DNA of 64,000 nt from Flavobacterium notoginsengisoli. Its GTDB lineage: Bacteria > Bacteroidota > Bacteroidia > Flavobacteriales > Flavobacteriaceae. The DNA is taken from positions 62,001-126,000 of the forward strand of contig NZ_JACHLB010000005.1 in assembly GCF_014207905.1 (NCBI RefSeq). The letters run 5' to 3'. Of this stretch, positions 25,076 through 33,650 are shown piece by piece (position 1 is the stretch's first letter; every line of letters starts with the position of its first letter). The position numbers and the translations under genes were made by a program. Below the pieces are notes generated by a model. It was not told the DNA's origin and made no database searches. It saw only the letters and a program-made list of their open reading frames with translations.

Positions 25076-26515
25076 TTACATTTGTAATGCTTTAAATAGT
25101 CCACGATGTATAACTATATTTTCAGTCCTATTAAACGTCATATTTGTATGCATGTATTTAAAATATAGTAGCTCTTTTTTATGTTTATGTTGATTACCAA
25201 TAATACTAAAATTATATAATGTGTCTAAGACATAATCAATATTTTTTTCTGAAATAGTACCAGCATTTAGGTATTTATCATATTCTTTTGTAAACTCTGA
25301 TAAGCTAAAGTTCCATTTTCGGATATTCGCAAAGATTTGAAAATACTGCACAATTTCAGGTAGAACAGGGAATACTTCATCTATTATCTCATCTCGTAAA
25401 TAGTTAGAAAAAGCTCTATCGACAAATTTGATATTTGCTTCCTTAATGTAAGGATAATTTTTGCTATAAGTCTCTTCTGCACAAGCTTGAATATATTGTA
25501 TAAAATCTCTAGGTCTTAAATGAGTACTCCTTGCTATAAAATCAAATGAATCTATTTTTTTTTCTTGTTTGTTCCCAAAACCTATCTGTTCGCGGAAGAA
25601 TATTTTTTCCCAAGCTTTTGAAAAAGGTAATGGGGCAGAAAAATAATCAAAATCTTTGGTTATTCTAAATGCAAGTAAATCTTTTAATTTTTTTTCATTC
25701 CATTCGACCTCAATTTTATAATCACGCCATTTGTTCTTGTCAGAATCTTTGACCAAAGAGTAGATATCATCTCTTAAAAAGACGACGGGTTTAATTTTTT
25801 TATCACTCTCATTAAATATAGATTTAATATCTTGAACCGCTTTGAATAAACTTGTAACCAAAAAAATATATTGGTCCGAAGTTTCGTCATCACTAATTAC
25901 ACGGTAATCTTCGTCAAGTTCATCAAATACTACATAGTATTCAGATTGATCACAATGTTCAAATATTATATCTTCTAAAATATTTACTTTTTCTATCCAT
26001 GGAATAAAATTTGCTTTTTGTTCTTTTGAAACTTTTAATGAACCGCCATTCCCTAAAACTGTCGCACCGAATTCTGCGGAAGTCCAATTACTAATTGTCC
26101 TAGCTAATGATTTGATACTACTTTTAGGATAGATTTTTTCTAACTCAGCTCTTACTGTGGAATCAATATTTTCATTTGAAACCATAAGTTTGCATATGTT
26201 AGAATAAATGAGATATTTCCAAAGTGTTATGTATTGATTTGGCGCGGTGTATTTTTGATTGTCAAGATGATACAATTCATTAAATGGGAAGTTTTTAAAA
26301 CTAAGTTTAGTTGAGAAAATATTATGTTCTTTTCTCTTAATAAGATATTCACAAATTGCAGATTTTCCTGAACCTTTGCGACCGATAACGTAACATTTAT
26401 TGTTTTTGATAATATTGTCAACTTCTGATGAGTAATAAAAATATTTCTCGGTATCTTCTAATTTAGCCTCTAATTTCCAATTATTAGAGATGCTTTTCAA
26501 TGTATTATTTGTCAT
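25076..26515 (-). CDS. P-loop ATPase, Sll1717-like
   Basis: Cytosolic ATPase of 479 aa. Walker A is GRKGSGKS (45-52), directly after the YYSSEVDNIIKNNKCYVI lead. Walker B is VVFDELDED (195-203). The N-terminal phrase and the GRKGSGKSA loop are typical of the Sll1717 group of STAND/KAP-like P-loop proteins, which act as single genes of unknown role or as parts of defence loci. The C-terminal half (about 290-479) is helical with a winged-helix-like end. There is no partner gene here: the RAYT/REP unit lies downstream and a secreted protein gene upstream. A defence role is possible but not shown. Confidence 0.72.
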   Translation of the reverse strand: MTNNTLKSISNNWKLEAKLEDTEKYFYYSSEVDNIIKNNKCYVIGRKGSGKSAICEYLIKRKEHNIFSTKLSFKNFPFNELYHLDNQKYTAPNQYITLWKYLIYSNICKLMVSNENIDSTVRAELEKIYPKSSIKSLARTISNWTSAEFGATVLGNGGSLKVSKEQKANFIPWIEKVNILEDIIFEHCDQSEYYVVFDELDEDYRVISDDETSDQYIFLVTSLFKAVQDIKSIFNESDKKIKPVVFLRDDIYSLVKDSDKNKWRDYKIEVEWNEKKLKDLLAFRITKDFDYFSAPLPFSKAWEKIFFREQIGFGNKQEKKIDSFDFIARSTHLRPRDFIQYIQACAEETYSKNYPYIKEANIKFVDRAFSNYLRDEIIDEVFPVLPEIVQYFQIFANIRKWNFSLSEFTKEYDKYLNAGTISEKNIDYVLDTLYNFSIIGNQHKHKKELLYFKYMHTNMTFNRTENIVIHRGLFKALQM

Positions 26516-26660
26516 TTATTATATAATAAAGTGTAATTTAAAGGTGAATTTTTAGGTAAATAATAAAAAAGGGTAATAGGATTCATAAAAAGCAAACATC
26601 AGCATTTAATTTAAATTCATTACTAAGTAAAAATACCTGATTTTGACACGAGAGGTTTAT

Positions 26661-27209
26661 TCATTTAATTTGTTTTAACATTGTAAGCAATTCGGGAATT
26701 TTCCCTACTTGTGTCTCTGTCCAGAAATAATGTTCATAATCTGTAATACCATTATCTTTTAGATAAATTGATATTCTTCTGGAAGTTTTTTCAATGTTAA
26801 AACGAAACATTATTTCTTTTGAATTAAAGATGTATGTTGTTGATTGATTTTTTTCGGTTTTATCTTTTAGATTTGGAATTACATATTGTTCAATAAACAA
26901 TATAAATTCGTCAACTTCATTTAAATCAATCCATGAAGATTTGAAATTATTATTTCCGTGATATTTTAGAGTCATATCCACTTGTAATGATTTTATTTTT
27001 CTATTAGATTTTAAATCAATTACTTCAATTGGAAAGAAAGAAACTATCTCATCAAGTCCGGACTTAAATTCTGCTCTTACATTCCAATTTTTATTTATTT
27101 GAGTGATTTCTGCATTTTCAATAAACTGACGGGCTTGAGAATTTTTATCTTGAGAATAATTTTGCGTTATTGAAAAGAGTAATAATAATATGGTAAATAG
27201 TTTTTTCAT
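26661..27209 (-). CDS. Secreted protein of unknown function
   Basis: Protein of 182 aa with a signal peptide (KKLFTILLLLFSITQNYSQ). The mature part is a mixed alpha/beta domain (ELTQINKNWNV-type start, VDMTLKYHGNNNFKSSWIDLNEVDEF, IFNSKEIMFRFNIEKTSRRISIYL). No family recognised. Confidence 0.6.
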   Translation of the reverse strand: MKKLFTILLLLFSITQNYSQDKNSQARQFIENAEITQINKNWNVRAEFKSGLDEIVSFFPIEVIDLKSNRKIKSLQVDMTLKYHGNNNFKSSWIDLNEVDEFILFIEQYVIPNLKDKTEKNQSTTYIFNSKEIMFRFNIEKTSRRISIYLKDNGITDYEHYFWTETQVGKIPELLTMLKQIK

Positions 27210-27299
27210 TTTTTAAGTTTTGCTTGTTAGTTGGTTCTCAAAACTAAGAACATAAAAGCTAAATACATTACGGAAAACCGTAAACATAATTCTGAAAAC

Positions 27300-27415
27300 C
27301 AAAGCCCTAGCCCTGATAGAAGCGGTATCCTTTTTAGGCAAACGAAAAAGATCTTATTAAAACCGTAAACAATCTGCCTAAAAAGATATAGCGGATAGCA
27401 GGAAACAGCTCCAAA
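27300..27415. ncRNA. Candidate structured RNA or mobile repeat, flavo-1-like
   Basis: Region CCCTAGCCCTGATAGAAGCGG followed by TCCTTTTTAGGCA, then TGCCTAAAAAGATATAGCGGATAGCAGGAAACAGCTCC. Arms TTTTTAGGCA (27331-27340) and TGCCTAAAAA (27375-27384) pair perfectly, and an outer CCTG/CAGG pair closes them. I recall similar 'AGCCCTGATAGAAGCGG...AGATATAGCGGATAGCGGGA' sequences as common intergenic elements of Flavobacterium, possibly the flavo-1 RNA motif. Identity and strand are uncertain. It fills the 315-bp gap between the secreted protein gene and prfA. Confidence 0.4.
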
Positions 27416-27491
27416 TAAATAGTATAATTCCACTAAATACGCTCATTAACAACCAAAAAAATAACCACTAGAATAATCCACAAATATTTCG

Positions 27492-27499
27492 TAATTTTG
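27492..27499 (+). promoter_or_regulatory. -7 box of prfA
   Basis: TAATTTTG in the string GTAATTTTGCCG, 25 bp before the ATG. The same 12-mer stands upstream of pyrF. Confidence 0.5.
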
Positions 27500-27524
27500 C
27501 CGTCCAAATAAAAGGAATTAGAAA

Positions 27525-28601
27525 ATGTTAGATAGACTTCAATATGTAAAGCAGCGTTTTGATGAGATTTCGGATTTGATTATTCAGCCGGATGTTATTT
27601 CTGATCAAAAACGTTACAAACAGCTTAACCAGGAATATAAAGGGATAAAAGCGCTGGTTGAAAAGCGAGAAGAATACATCATAGTTTTAGCAAACATCGA
27701 CGAAGCAAACGAAATTATTGCTGACGGAAGCGATGCTGAAATGGTCGAAATGGCCAAAATGCAGTTGGATGAAGCAAAAGAACGCTTGCCGGAATTGGAG
27801 GAAGAAATCAAATTCATGCTGATTCCTAAAGATCCTGAAGATGCGAAAAACGTTATGGTGGAGATCCGCGCGGGAACGGGTGGAGACGAAGCGAGTATTT
27901 TTGCAGGAGATTTGTTCAGAATGTATACTAAATACTGTGAAACGCAAGGATGGAGAACTTCTGTTGTAGATATGAACGAAGGTACTTCTGGAGGTTTCAA
28001 AGAGATCATTTTTGAAGTTACAGGAGAAGATGTTTACGGAACTTTGAAGTTTGAAGCAGGTGTTCACCGTGTACAACGTGTTCCTCAGACAGAAACGCAA
28101 GGACGTGTACATACATCGGCAGCAACGGTTATGGTTTTACCAGAAGCTGAGGAGTTTGATGTTCAGGTAGATATGAACGATGTTCGTGTAGATTTCTTCT
28201 GTTCGTCTGGACCTGGAGGTCAGTCGGTAAATACTACGAAATCGGCTGTACGTTTAACGCACATTCCAACTGGATTGGTAGCGCAATGTCAGGATGAGAA
28301 ATCACAGCACAAGAATAAAGATAAAGCTTTAATGGTATTACGTTCTCGTTTGTACGAAATGGAATTGGCTAAAAAGCAAGAAGAAGATGCTAAAAAACGT
28401 AGTTCTCAAGTAAGTTCTGGAGACCGTTCGGCTAAAATCCGTACGTACAACTATGCGCAAGGTCGTGTAACCGATCACCGTGTTGGTTTAACGCTTTACG
28501 ATTTAGGAAATATCATGAATGGTGATATTCAGAAAATCGTTTCTGAGCTTCAGTTGGTAAACAATATGGAGAAATTGAAAGAAGCTTCGGAAGTTTACTA
28601 A
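27525..28601 (+). CDS. prfA: Peptide chain release factor 1
   Basis: RF1 of 358 aa, which recognises UAA/UAG in the ribosomal A site and triggers peptide release. The catalytic GGQ is at 231-233 (SGPGGQSVNTT). The codon-recognition P-x-T is PQT (187-189) in VPQTETQGRVHTSAATV. The PCRF domain covers about 1-200 and the C-terminal RF-1 domain the rest. Length and order are normal. The start is supported by the -7 box at 27492. Confidence 0.95.
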   Translation: MLDRLQYVKQRFDEISDLIIQPDVISDQKRYKQLNQEYKGIKALVEKREEYIIVLANIDEANEIIADGSDAEMVEMAKMQLDEAKERLPELEEEIKFMLIPKDPEDAKNVMVEIRAGTGGDEASIFAGDLFRMYTKYCETQGWRTSVVDMNEGTSGGFKEIIFEVTGEDVYGTLKFEAGVHRVQRVPQTETQGRVHTSAATVMVLPEAEEFDVQVDMNDVRVDFFCSSGPGGQSVNTTKSAVRLTHIPTGLVAQCQDEKSQHKNKDKALMVLRSRLYEMELAKKQEEDAKKRSSQVSSGDRSAKIRTYNYAQGRVTDHRVGLTLYDLGNIMNGDIQKIVSELQLVNNMEKLKEASEVY

Positions 28602-28661
28602 TCTGAGATTCTGAGATTCTGAGATTCTGAGATACTAAGATGCTAAGGTTCTGAGTTTTTT
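28602..28661 (+). repeat. CTGAG/CTAAG octamer 3'-end repeat after prfA
   Basis: Starts at the base after the prfA stop codon: about seven 8-bp units (ATTCTGAG x3, then ATACTAAG, ATGCTAAG, GTTCTGAG) ending in a T-run. Its inverted partners lie at 28856-28900 and 29045-29087. Confidence 0.75.
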
Positions 28662-28682
28662 TCTTTGAACTTAAATTATATT

Positions 28683-28711
28683 AAGCCGAACTTTTGTTCG
28701 GCTTTTTTTAT
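28683..28711 (+). terminator. Intrinsic terminator of prfA
   Basis: AAGCCGAAC, TTTT loop, GTTCGGCTT then a T-run. Confidence 0.85.
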
Positions 28712-28741
28712 GCTAAATAACTTCTTCGGCAATCCAAACAT

Positions 28742-28820
28742 AGCCCGTGGTTTTAACCACGGTAGACGTACAGATTGAACGTAATTATATATAGCGTTCC
28801 TGTGGTTGAAACCACGGGCT
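28742..28820. repeat. CCGTGGTTT inverted repeat
   Basis: Two 20-bp arms, each itself palindromic (GTGGTTTTAACCAC), form a long hairpin: AGCCCGTGGTTTTAACCAC at 28742 and GTGGTTGAAACCACGGGCT at 28802. Confidence 0.7.
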
Positions 28821-28855
28821 ATTTTTCAAATTATTGTTATTCATTGCAAAAAGAA

Positions 28856-29087
28856 AAACTTAGAACCTTAGCATCTAAGCCCCTTAGCACCTCCAAAAAA
28901 AGTTATTTTTTCAAAAAAGAATTGTAAAGTTTTTAGATTTTAAAAATGACTGAAAAATATATTTGGAATATATTCTTGATATAATTTAAGAACAATATTA
29001 CAGCATTTAGAGATGCGGTAAGATTTATAAGATTTATTAAATAAAACTTAGTATCTCAGAGTCTTAGAGTCTCAGAACCTCAAAAAA
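28856..29087 (-). repeat. Two minus-orientation octamer repeats
   Basis: 28856-28900 (AACTTAGAACCTTAGCATCT...) and 29045-29087 (ACTTAGTATCTCAGAGTCTT...) are reverse complements of the repeat that follows prfA. Confidence 0.7.
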
Positions 29088-29175
29088 AACTTCACGAATC
29101 TATTGATTTGTGAAGTTTTTTTTTAACATTTTTTACACCATATTTGCCGAACCAACCAAACATTAAATTTAATCT

Positions 29176-30507
29176 ATGAAGAAAACTTTACTTTTATTAT
29201 GCTTCTTTGGAAGCTTTTTTTATGCGCGATCGCAATCGTATTTCGGATTTAGAGATGACAATTATGCCGGAATCCAATCGGCTATTTTTAATCCGTCTGC
29301 TATTGTAGCTTCAAAGTACAGCGCCGATGTAACTCTTTTTTCTGCGAGTGGAACAGGTCAGAATGATTTGTACGGCGTTAATTTTTCGAGCATTTTTGAC
29401 GGTAATTACGATTTTGACTCAGAAGCGAATAAAAACTTTAAATCGAACAACAGAGGAAACTTTAATATTGATGTTTTAGGACCGTCTGTTATGTTCAACA
29501 TTACGCCTGAGCATAGTATGGCGATTTTTACTCGTGTGAGAAGCGTAACCAATCTTGTAGATGTAAACGGACAGCTTGTAGATGAGGTAAACAAGGATAC
29601 GGATTTCTCTAACAGCTTTTTGATACAAGGCGGGAATCCGAATGGGGTTACCAATTCTTGGGCAGAAATCGGGGCTAGTTATGCTACTATTTTATTAGAT
29701 CGTGATGATAATTTTATACGAGGAGGAATTACCGTAAAATACTTAATGGCAGGAGTAAACGGTTATCTTAACGGAAATGATATCAGCGTAGCATTCAATA
29801 GAAATAACGCCAATCCAGAATTGAGCGAATATTATTCGACAGGAACTTTGAGAACCGCTGCAAGTTACGATTACGATAACGGCGAAGATCCAAAATTTGA
29901 TGCTGGTTCTGCTGGTGTTGGAGTTGATTTGGGTTTTACTTACGAGTATCAAACCAATTGCCATACTTGTATCGGAAATCGATATAAGTTTAAAATCGCG
30001 GCTTCTATTACCGATATCGGAAAATTGAATTATAAAAACGTTGTAGAGAACACTTATAATTTAAACGGAAGAGTAACGCAAGATGATATCGAAAGTGCCG
30101 ATAATATTTTTGAATTCTTTAATTCGAATTATACTAAAGTTTCTTCAAGAAAAGGAATTAAGGCCAATCTTCCAACGGCTTTACATACTAACTTTGATTG
30201 GAACATCAACCAAAAATTCTATCTGAATTTAAGTACCGATTTTAGTTTAGTAGACGCCAAGAAAGTAAACGGAACTGCAATTGCGAATTCGGTATCTTTT
30301 ACGCCTAGATATGAAACTAGACAATTTAGTTTTTATGTTCCTGTAACGTACATGCAATACAGCGGAACGCAAATTGGTGCTGGTTTTAGAGCCGGACCTT
30401 TATTTGTGGGTTCTGGAACTCTTTTTACTAATTTGTTTTCAAACAATTCAAAAGGCTGTAATATTTATGCGGGTTTGAAAATTCCGATTTATCAAAATTA
30501 TAATTAA
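29176..30507 (+). CDS. DUF5723 family outer-membrane-type protein
   Basis: Protein of 443 aa with a signal peptide ending FYARSQ. The mature N-terminus (GFRDDNYAGIQSAIFNPSAIVASKYSADVTLFS) is the DUF5723 opening, in which a NPA-like motif begins a beta-barrel as in PorV/FadL-type proteins. Strand-rich sequence continues to the aromatic end (YAGLKIPIYQNYN). A CxxC pair (YQTNCHTCIGN) near residue 262 is a typical insertion of the family. Probably sits in the outer membrane; function unknown. Confidence 0.75.
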   Translation: MKKTLLLLCFFGSFFYARSQSYFGFRDDNYAGIQSAIFNPSAIVASKYSADVTLFSASGTGQNDLYGVNFSSIFDGNYDFDSEANKNFKSNNRGNFNIDVLGPSVMFNITPEHSMAIFTRVRSVTNLVDVNGQLVDEVNKDTDFSNSFLIQGGNPNGVTNSWAEIGASYATILLDRDDNFIRGGITVKYLMAGVNGYLNGNDISVAFNRNNANPELSEYYSTGTLRTAASYDYDNGEDPKFDAGSAGVGVDLGFTYEYQTNCHTCIGNRYKFKIAASITDIGKLNYKNVVENTYNLNGRVTQDDIESADNIFEFFNSNYTKVSSRKGIKANLPTALHTNFDWNINQKFYLNLSTDFSLVDAKKVNGTAIANSVSFTPRYETRQFSFYVPVTYMQYSGTQIGAGFRAGPLFVGSGTLFTNLFSNNSKGCNIYAGLKIPIYQNYN

Positions 30508-30912
30508 GGTTCTGAGATTCTAAGATGCTAAGGTTCTGAGGTTTTTTAGTTCTGCGGGCTTTTATATAGAAAAACAGGCTGTTTCACTTTTATGAAACAG
30601 CCTGTTTTATTTAAGGTTGAGATTAAATTTTAATTATCAAGGCTTTTAATTTATTTCGATTTATCGAAATAAAAAACTTAGAACCTTAGCATCTTAGAAT
30701 CTCAGCACCTTAAAAAAATATAGTGAAGGTCTTATCTTCATTAACCGCTTTCCCCAATAAGCGTATAATGAAAGTTAGATACCTAGAAATACTCTCGTAT
30801 ATTCAAAACATTTATATAGATTAGAGTAAACGTATACACCATTTTTTAATACTATTTCGCTTAACTTTTCCATAATACGTAATATTAAGTTTGACAATTA
30901 CTCTTTAGACGT
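30508..30912. repeat. Nested inverted repeat after the DUF5723 gene; otherwise empty gap
   Basis: The octamer repeat begins at the base after the stop codon (30508-30548) and its inverted copy lies at 30672-30719, enclosing a strong hairpin at 30570-30609. The arms match over about 40 bp. From 30720 to 30912 I see no gene or clear signal. Confidence 0.75.
30570..30612 (+). terminator. Intrinsic terminator inside the octamer arms
   Basis: AAAACAGGCTGTTTCA, short loop, TGAAACAGCCTGTTTT. Confidence 0.85.
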
Positions 30913-31287
30913 TTAATATTGTGATTCTTCGTCTTCTTCTTCAGAAGATTCGTGTGAAGATTCATTTTGTGGTTTAGAAACTAGATTGGTTACAATTAGC
31001 TGAACAATCGATCCTAAGATGCCTTTAAACATGGTGTCGCCTTTTCCGACGATAAATCTTTTTGCGATATATCCGATTCCGATGCTAATGGCAGATTGAG
31101 CTAAATGACTTTTAAAACCTACTGTTTCATTGATTTCTTCAACCGTATTTCGAATGAGATTAATAGGTTTTAGATTTTCCTTAATATCTTCGATATGATC
31201 TTTAACAGCGCACCATTCTGTGTCTTGGCGGGCTTCTAATTCTTGAATTTTTTGATTTAATTGATCAATATTGTAAATGGCCTCCAT
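30913..31287 (-). CDS. Small protein of unknown function in the stress module
   Basis: Protein of 124 aa. An N-terminal coiled-coil-like helix (IDQLNQKIQELEARQDTEWCAVKDHIEDIKENL) is followed by amphipathic or membrane-associated helices with small residues (AQSAISIGIGYIAKRFIVGKG, GILGSIVQLIVTNLV) and a very acidic tail (ESSEEEDEE). It is the last gene of a minus-strand series with holin-like and YtxH proteins, so it may act at the membrane. Confidence 0.6.
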   Translation of the reverse strand: MEAIYNIDQLNQKIQELEARQDTEWCAVKDHIEDIKENLKPINLIRNTVEEINETVGFKSHLAQSAISIGIGYIAKRFIVGKGDTMFKGILGSIVQLIVTNLVSKPQNESSHESSEEEDEESQY

Positions 31288-31323
31288 AAATTAGTCTTTT
31301 AAAATTATCAATAAATTAAACCT

Positions 31324-31683
31324 TTAGTTTTTAGTTTCTTTTAGTATACTAGAAATGATAGTATTACCAATTGGAGTTTTAATTATTTTATGATGTGATT
31401 TCACAACTATTATTACCATTAATAGATAAAAAAGTGCCATAATAAAAAATCCATAATAATATTCTCCAAGTTCTTTTCCGATCCACAAACTGATTCCGAT
31501 ATTTAGAAACAAGGTAAAAAATGCAACAACAATACCGATTGCAATCTTTGATGCCAATGATCCAACACCATCGGCCACTGAACATACAGTTTTCAGTTTT
31601 AATAATTCTAAACTTGTTTTTGCGTAGTTTTCAGCTTTTTCGTAAAGATTTAAATCTTCGTTTGTTGTTGCATTTGGTTCCAT
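31324..31683 (-). CDS. Phage-holin-like (YqjE/DUF1469) membrane protein
   Basis: Protein of 119 aa. Helix 1 starts at about 20 with TSLELLKLKTVCSVADGVGSLASK, then two helices near 45-70 (IAIGIVVAFFTLFLNIGISLWIG) and 75-95 (YYGFFIMALFYLLMVIIVV), followed by a short tail. The order (an amphipathic helix, G..W.G..lG..y.gF, second helix, KT.I.n.i) fits Phage_holin_3_6/YqjE. It lies between YtxH and the 30913 gene, a common Bacteroidota stress trio. Confidence 0.75.
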   Translation of the reverse strand: MEPNATTNEDLNLYEKAENYAKTSLELLKLKTVCSVADGVGSLASKIAIGIVVAFFTLFLNIGISLWIGKELGEYYYGFFIMALFYLLMVIIVVKSHHKIIKTPIGNTIISSILKETKN

Positions 31684-31730
31684 GATATAGGGTTTTATGG
31701 TTTGAAAATTTCACTAATTAATACTTCCGA

Positions 31731-32015
31731 TTAATAGTTTGATTTTACTGCTTTTACATCGTCTTTCAAGGTGTTGTAATCATCTTTCACTTGATTAAGT
31801 TTAGATTTTCCTTCTGCGATAATTTCTTTACCGTTTGAAGTAATTGTGTTTACAACGTTATCAAATTTCGTTTTAAGATTATCTCCGTAATCTTTCGATT
31901 TATCTTTGATTTTTTTTCTTGTGTTTGAACCTTTATCTGGTGCAAATAAAATTCCTATAGCTGCTCCTGCCGCTGCGGCTCCTAAAATTCCTAAAATTGT
32001 GGTACTTGCTTTCAT
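31731..32015 (-). CDS. YtxH domain protein
   Basis: Protein of 94 aa. An N-terminal glycine/alanine-rich helix (ILGILGAAAAGAAIGILFAPDKGSNTRKKIKDKSKDYG) is followed by a charged helical tail. This is the YtxH signature, G.aaGa..GlLfAPdkG..tR..i.....d, of general-stress proteins in Gram-positive bacteria and Bacteroidota. Probably membrane-anchored. Confidence 0.85.
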   Translation of the reverse strand: MKASTTILGILGAAAAGAAIGILFAPDKGSNTRKKIKDKSKDYGDNLKTKFDNVVNTITSNGKEIIAEGKSKLNQVKDDYNTLKDDVKAVKSNY

Positions 32016-32074
32016 AATAATTGATTTAGCGATTAATATTTAATAATTTGTTGATTTAATATGTATTGTGATTT

Positions 32075-32227
32075 TTAAATTTCTCGACCTTTAATAAGTC
32101 TAAGAAGTATAGCGATAATGGCAATAACTAACAGTATGTGGATAATACTTCCGAAACTGTAAACAAAGAATCCTAAAGCCCAAAGTATTACCAAAATCAC
32201 TGCGATTGTATATAATAAGTTTGACAT
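32075..32227 (-). CDS. Lmo0937 family small membrane protein
   Basis: Protein of 50 aa from ATG 32227: MSNLLYTIAVILVILWALGF, then two more hydrophobic turns (HILLVIAIIAILLRLI) and KGREI. The arrangement, two helices with W..G.f......IH.LLVIA.I..l..li.g, is the Lmo0937/DUF5670 family found in stress operons. It lies between the beta-barrel gene and YtxH, in the same strand and likely operon. Confidence 0.85.
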   Translation of the reverse strand: MSNLLYTIAVILVILWALGFFVYSFGSIIHILLVIAIIAILLRLIKGREI

Positions 32228-32261
32228 GATTTTTATTTTACTGGTTAATAATTAATTGTTT

Positions 32262-32909
32262 TTAATTAAGTTTATACGAAAGGTATAATGTCAAGTTGCT
32301 GTTTTTTGCGTCTGGAAATGTATACGTTGTTCCAGCAACTGTTCTTTCTTTACCAACTGTTGTAAGACCGTAATTGTAACGTAAACCAATGCTGATCGGA
32401 TTAAAATCGACACCTAAACCTGCAGAAACACCTGCGTCAAATTTGGCAAGGTCATCGGTATCAATATCTTGGTTGAAATCAAAATCTCCGCTTCCAGTTA
32501 CTTTAGAACTCACTAAATACGATGCATAACCACCGGCATGAATATTAAAGTTTTTCGTTACGTTTACTCTAACTAACAAAGGAACTTCGATATAATTTAG
32601 TCTGAATTTTGCGTCACCAGTAGCAAAAGCATTGTTGTATTCTAACTCGGCTCCTTTTGTAGTGAATAAAATCTCTGGTTGAATGGCTACAAAATCTGAA
32701 ATTGGAAGAGTAGCGTAAACTCCAGCATTAAAACCGTATAAGATATTATTATCATCAGGATCATCACCACTATTGACTAAATTAGACATGTTGAATCCTC
32801 CTTTTACACCGAATTCGGTAGTTACATTAGTGTCTTGTGCGTGCAGCATTCCAAACGAAGCTGATAAAAAAAGTGTTAAGGCGCATAAAAAATTGGCTTG
32901 TAATTTCAT
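32262..32909 (-). CDS. Outer-membrane beta-barrel protein (PorT-like family)
   Basis: Protein of 215 aa with a signal peptide ending MLHAQD. The mature domain (EFGVKGGFNMSNLVN, GFNAGVYATLPISDFVAIQPEILFTTKGAE, YIEVPLLVRVNVTKNFNIHAGGYASYLV, DAGVSAGLGVDF, RYNYGL, final LTLYLSYKLN) has the strand alternation of OMP_b-brl_2 (PF13568). It is expected to insert in the outer membrane. It lies in the middle of the stress module. Confidence 0.85.
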   Translation of the reverse strand: MKLQANFLCALTLFLSASFGMLHAQDTNVTTEFGVKGGFNMSNLVNSGDDPDDNNILYGFNAGVYATLPISDFVAIQPEILFTTKGAELEYNNAFATGDAKFRLNYIEVPLLVRVNVTKNFNIHAGGYASYLVSSKVTGSGDFDFNQDIDTDDLAKFDAGVSAGLGVDFNPISIGLRYNYGLTTVGKERTVAGTTYTFPDAKNSNLTLYLSYKLN

Positions 32910-32946
32910 AGTTAAAAATTTAGTTAATTAAGATAGATAAAGGCGT

Positions 32947-33516
32947 TTATACATTTTGTTTTGTAATTCTTTCGGTTTCCCTTAAGAGTTTGTATTGTTC
33001 AGGCAGATATCGCAGAACTAATTCGAGAATTTTTTTATCGTTTGTTTCTCTGGAAATCGATTCAAATAACTCGATTTGGTCTTTTAAAGCTTCTTTCGTG
33101 GCGTTTAAATAAATTTCGTCAAATTCATCTCCTTTTGCATCAGCGAGGTTGTACAGGTCTCTTTTGTGCATGGTGTTGATTTCGTTAATTACAATGAGCT
33201 TTAAAGTCGATAATCTTGTTATTTCATCCAGTAATTGATTTTCTTTAAATTCAATTCTCTGACTTAATTGTTTTACGACTACATCTGAACTTTTTTGTTG
33301 TGCAATTTGACTTTTTGAAATAATTCCTTTACTCACATTTGCCACCGTAATGAAAAAATCGACTTCTATTTCTTCTCTTTCATTTTTTGCAAAAGACTGC
33401 GATTTCAAAGTATTTTCTATTGGATTAATTCGCTTGCAAGACGAGATGCATAATACGATTGCCAATATGAAAAAGACTTTAAAAATAGAAGCCTTTAAGG
33501 GTGAAATTGTTTTCAT
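32947..33516 (-). CDS. DUF4142 family lipoprotein
   Basis: Protein of 189 aa with a lipoprotein signal (FFILAIVLCISSC, Cys near 27). The mature part is a helical bundle of the DUF4142 type: FFITVANVSKGIISKSQIAQQKSSD..VKQLSQRI then ANEL-like and LYNLADAKGDEFDEIYLNATKEALKDQIELFE. The ferritin-like DUF4142 proteins are often predicted periplasmic stress proteins. Placed before the histidine kinase gene. Confidence 0.8.
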   Translation of the reverse strand: MKTISPLKASIFKVFFILAIVLCISSCKRINPIENTLKSQSFAKNEREEIEVDFFITVANVSKGIISKSQIAQQKSSDVVVKQLSQRIEFKENQLLDEITRLSTLKLIVINEINTMHKRDLYNLADAKGDEFDEIYLNATKEALKDQIELFESISRETNDKKILELVLRYLPEQYKLLRETERITKQNV

Positions 33517-33584
33517 TATTCCTTCATAAAGTATTACATTACAAAGATGCTAACGAATGCAAGAAATTGCTTTACAGCATAAAA

Positions 33585-33630
33585 AAGAAACGTTATATAA
33601 TTCCCATAACGGATTTATATAACGTCTTTT
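33585..33630 (-). terminator. Intrinsic terminator of the two-component/AraC operon
   Basis: AAGAAACGTTATATAA and TTATATAACGTCTTTT arms about 14 nt apart, just past the histidine kinase stop codon at 33651. Confidence 0.75.
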
Positions 33631-33650
33631 ATGTGTTTTTTTAATGAAGT

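Larger units (their letters stand above)
28662..29175. other. 574-bp gap after prfA: stacked hairpins, no gene
   Basis: Between 28601 and 29176 there is no coding frame. It holds the octamer repeat (28602-28661), a terminator AAGCCGAAC-TTTT-GTTCGGCTT (28683-28704), a long inverted repeat with arms AGCCCGTGGTTTTAACCAC and GTGGTTGAAACCACGGGCT (28742-28820), two minus-orientation octamer repeats, and a hairpin AACTTCACGAATC-TATT-GATTTGTGAAGTT (29088-29117) about 60 bp before the next ATG. Confidence 0.75.

Noticed and set aside
27227..27433. 68-codon minus-strand open frame rich in hydrophobic residues
   Set aside because: It lies entirely across the candidate structured RNA/repeat element; its codons follow the inverted repeat, not a protein pattern.
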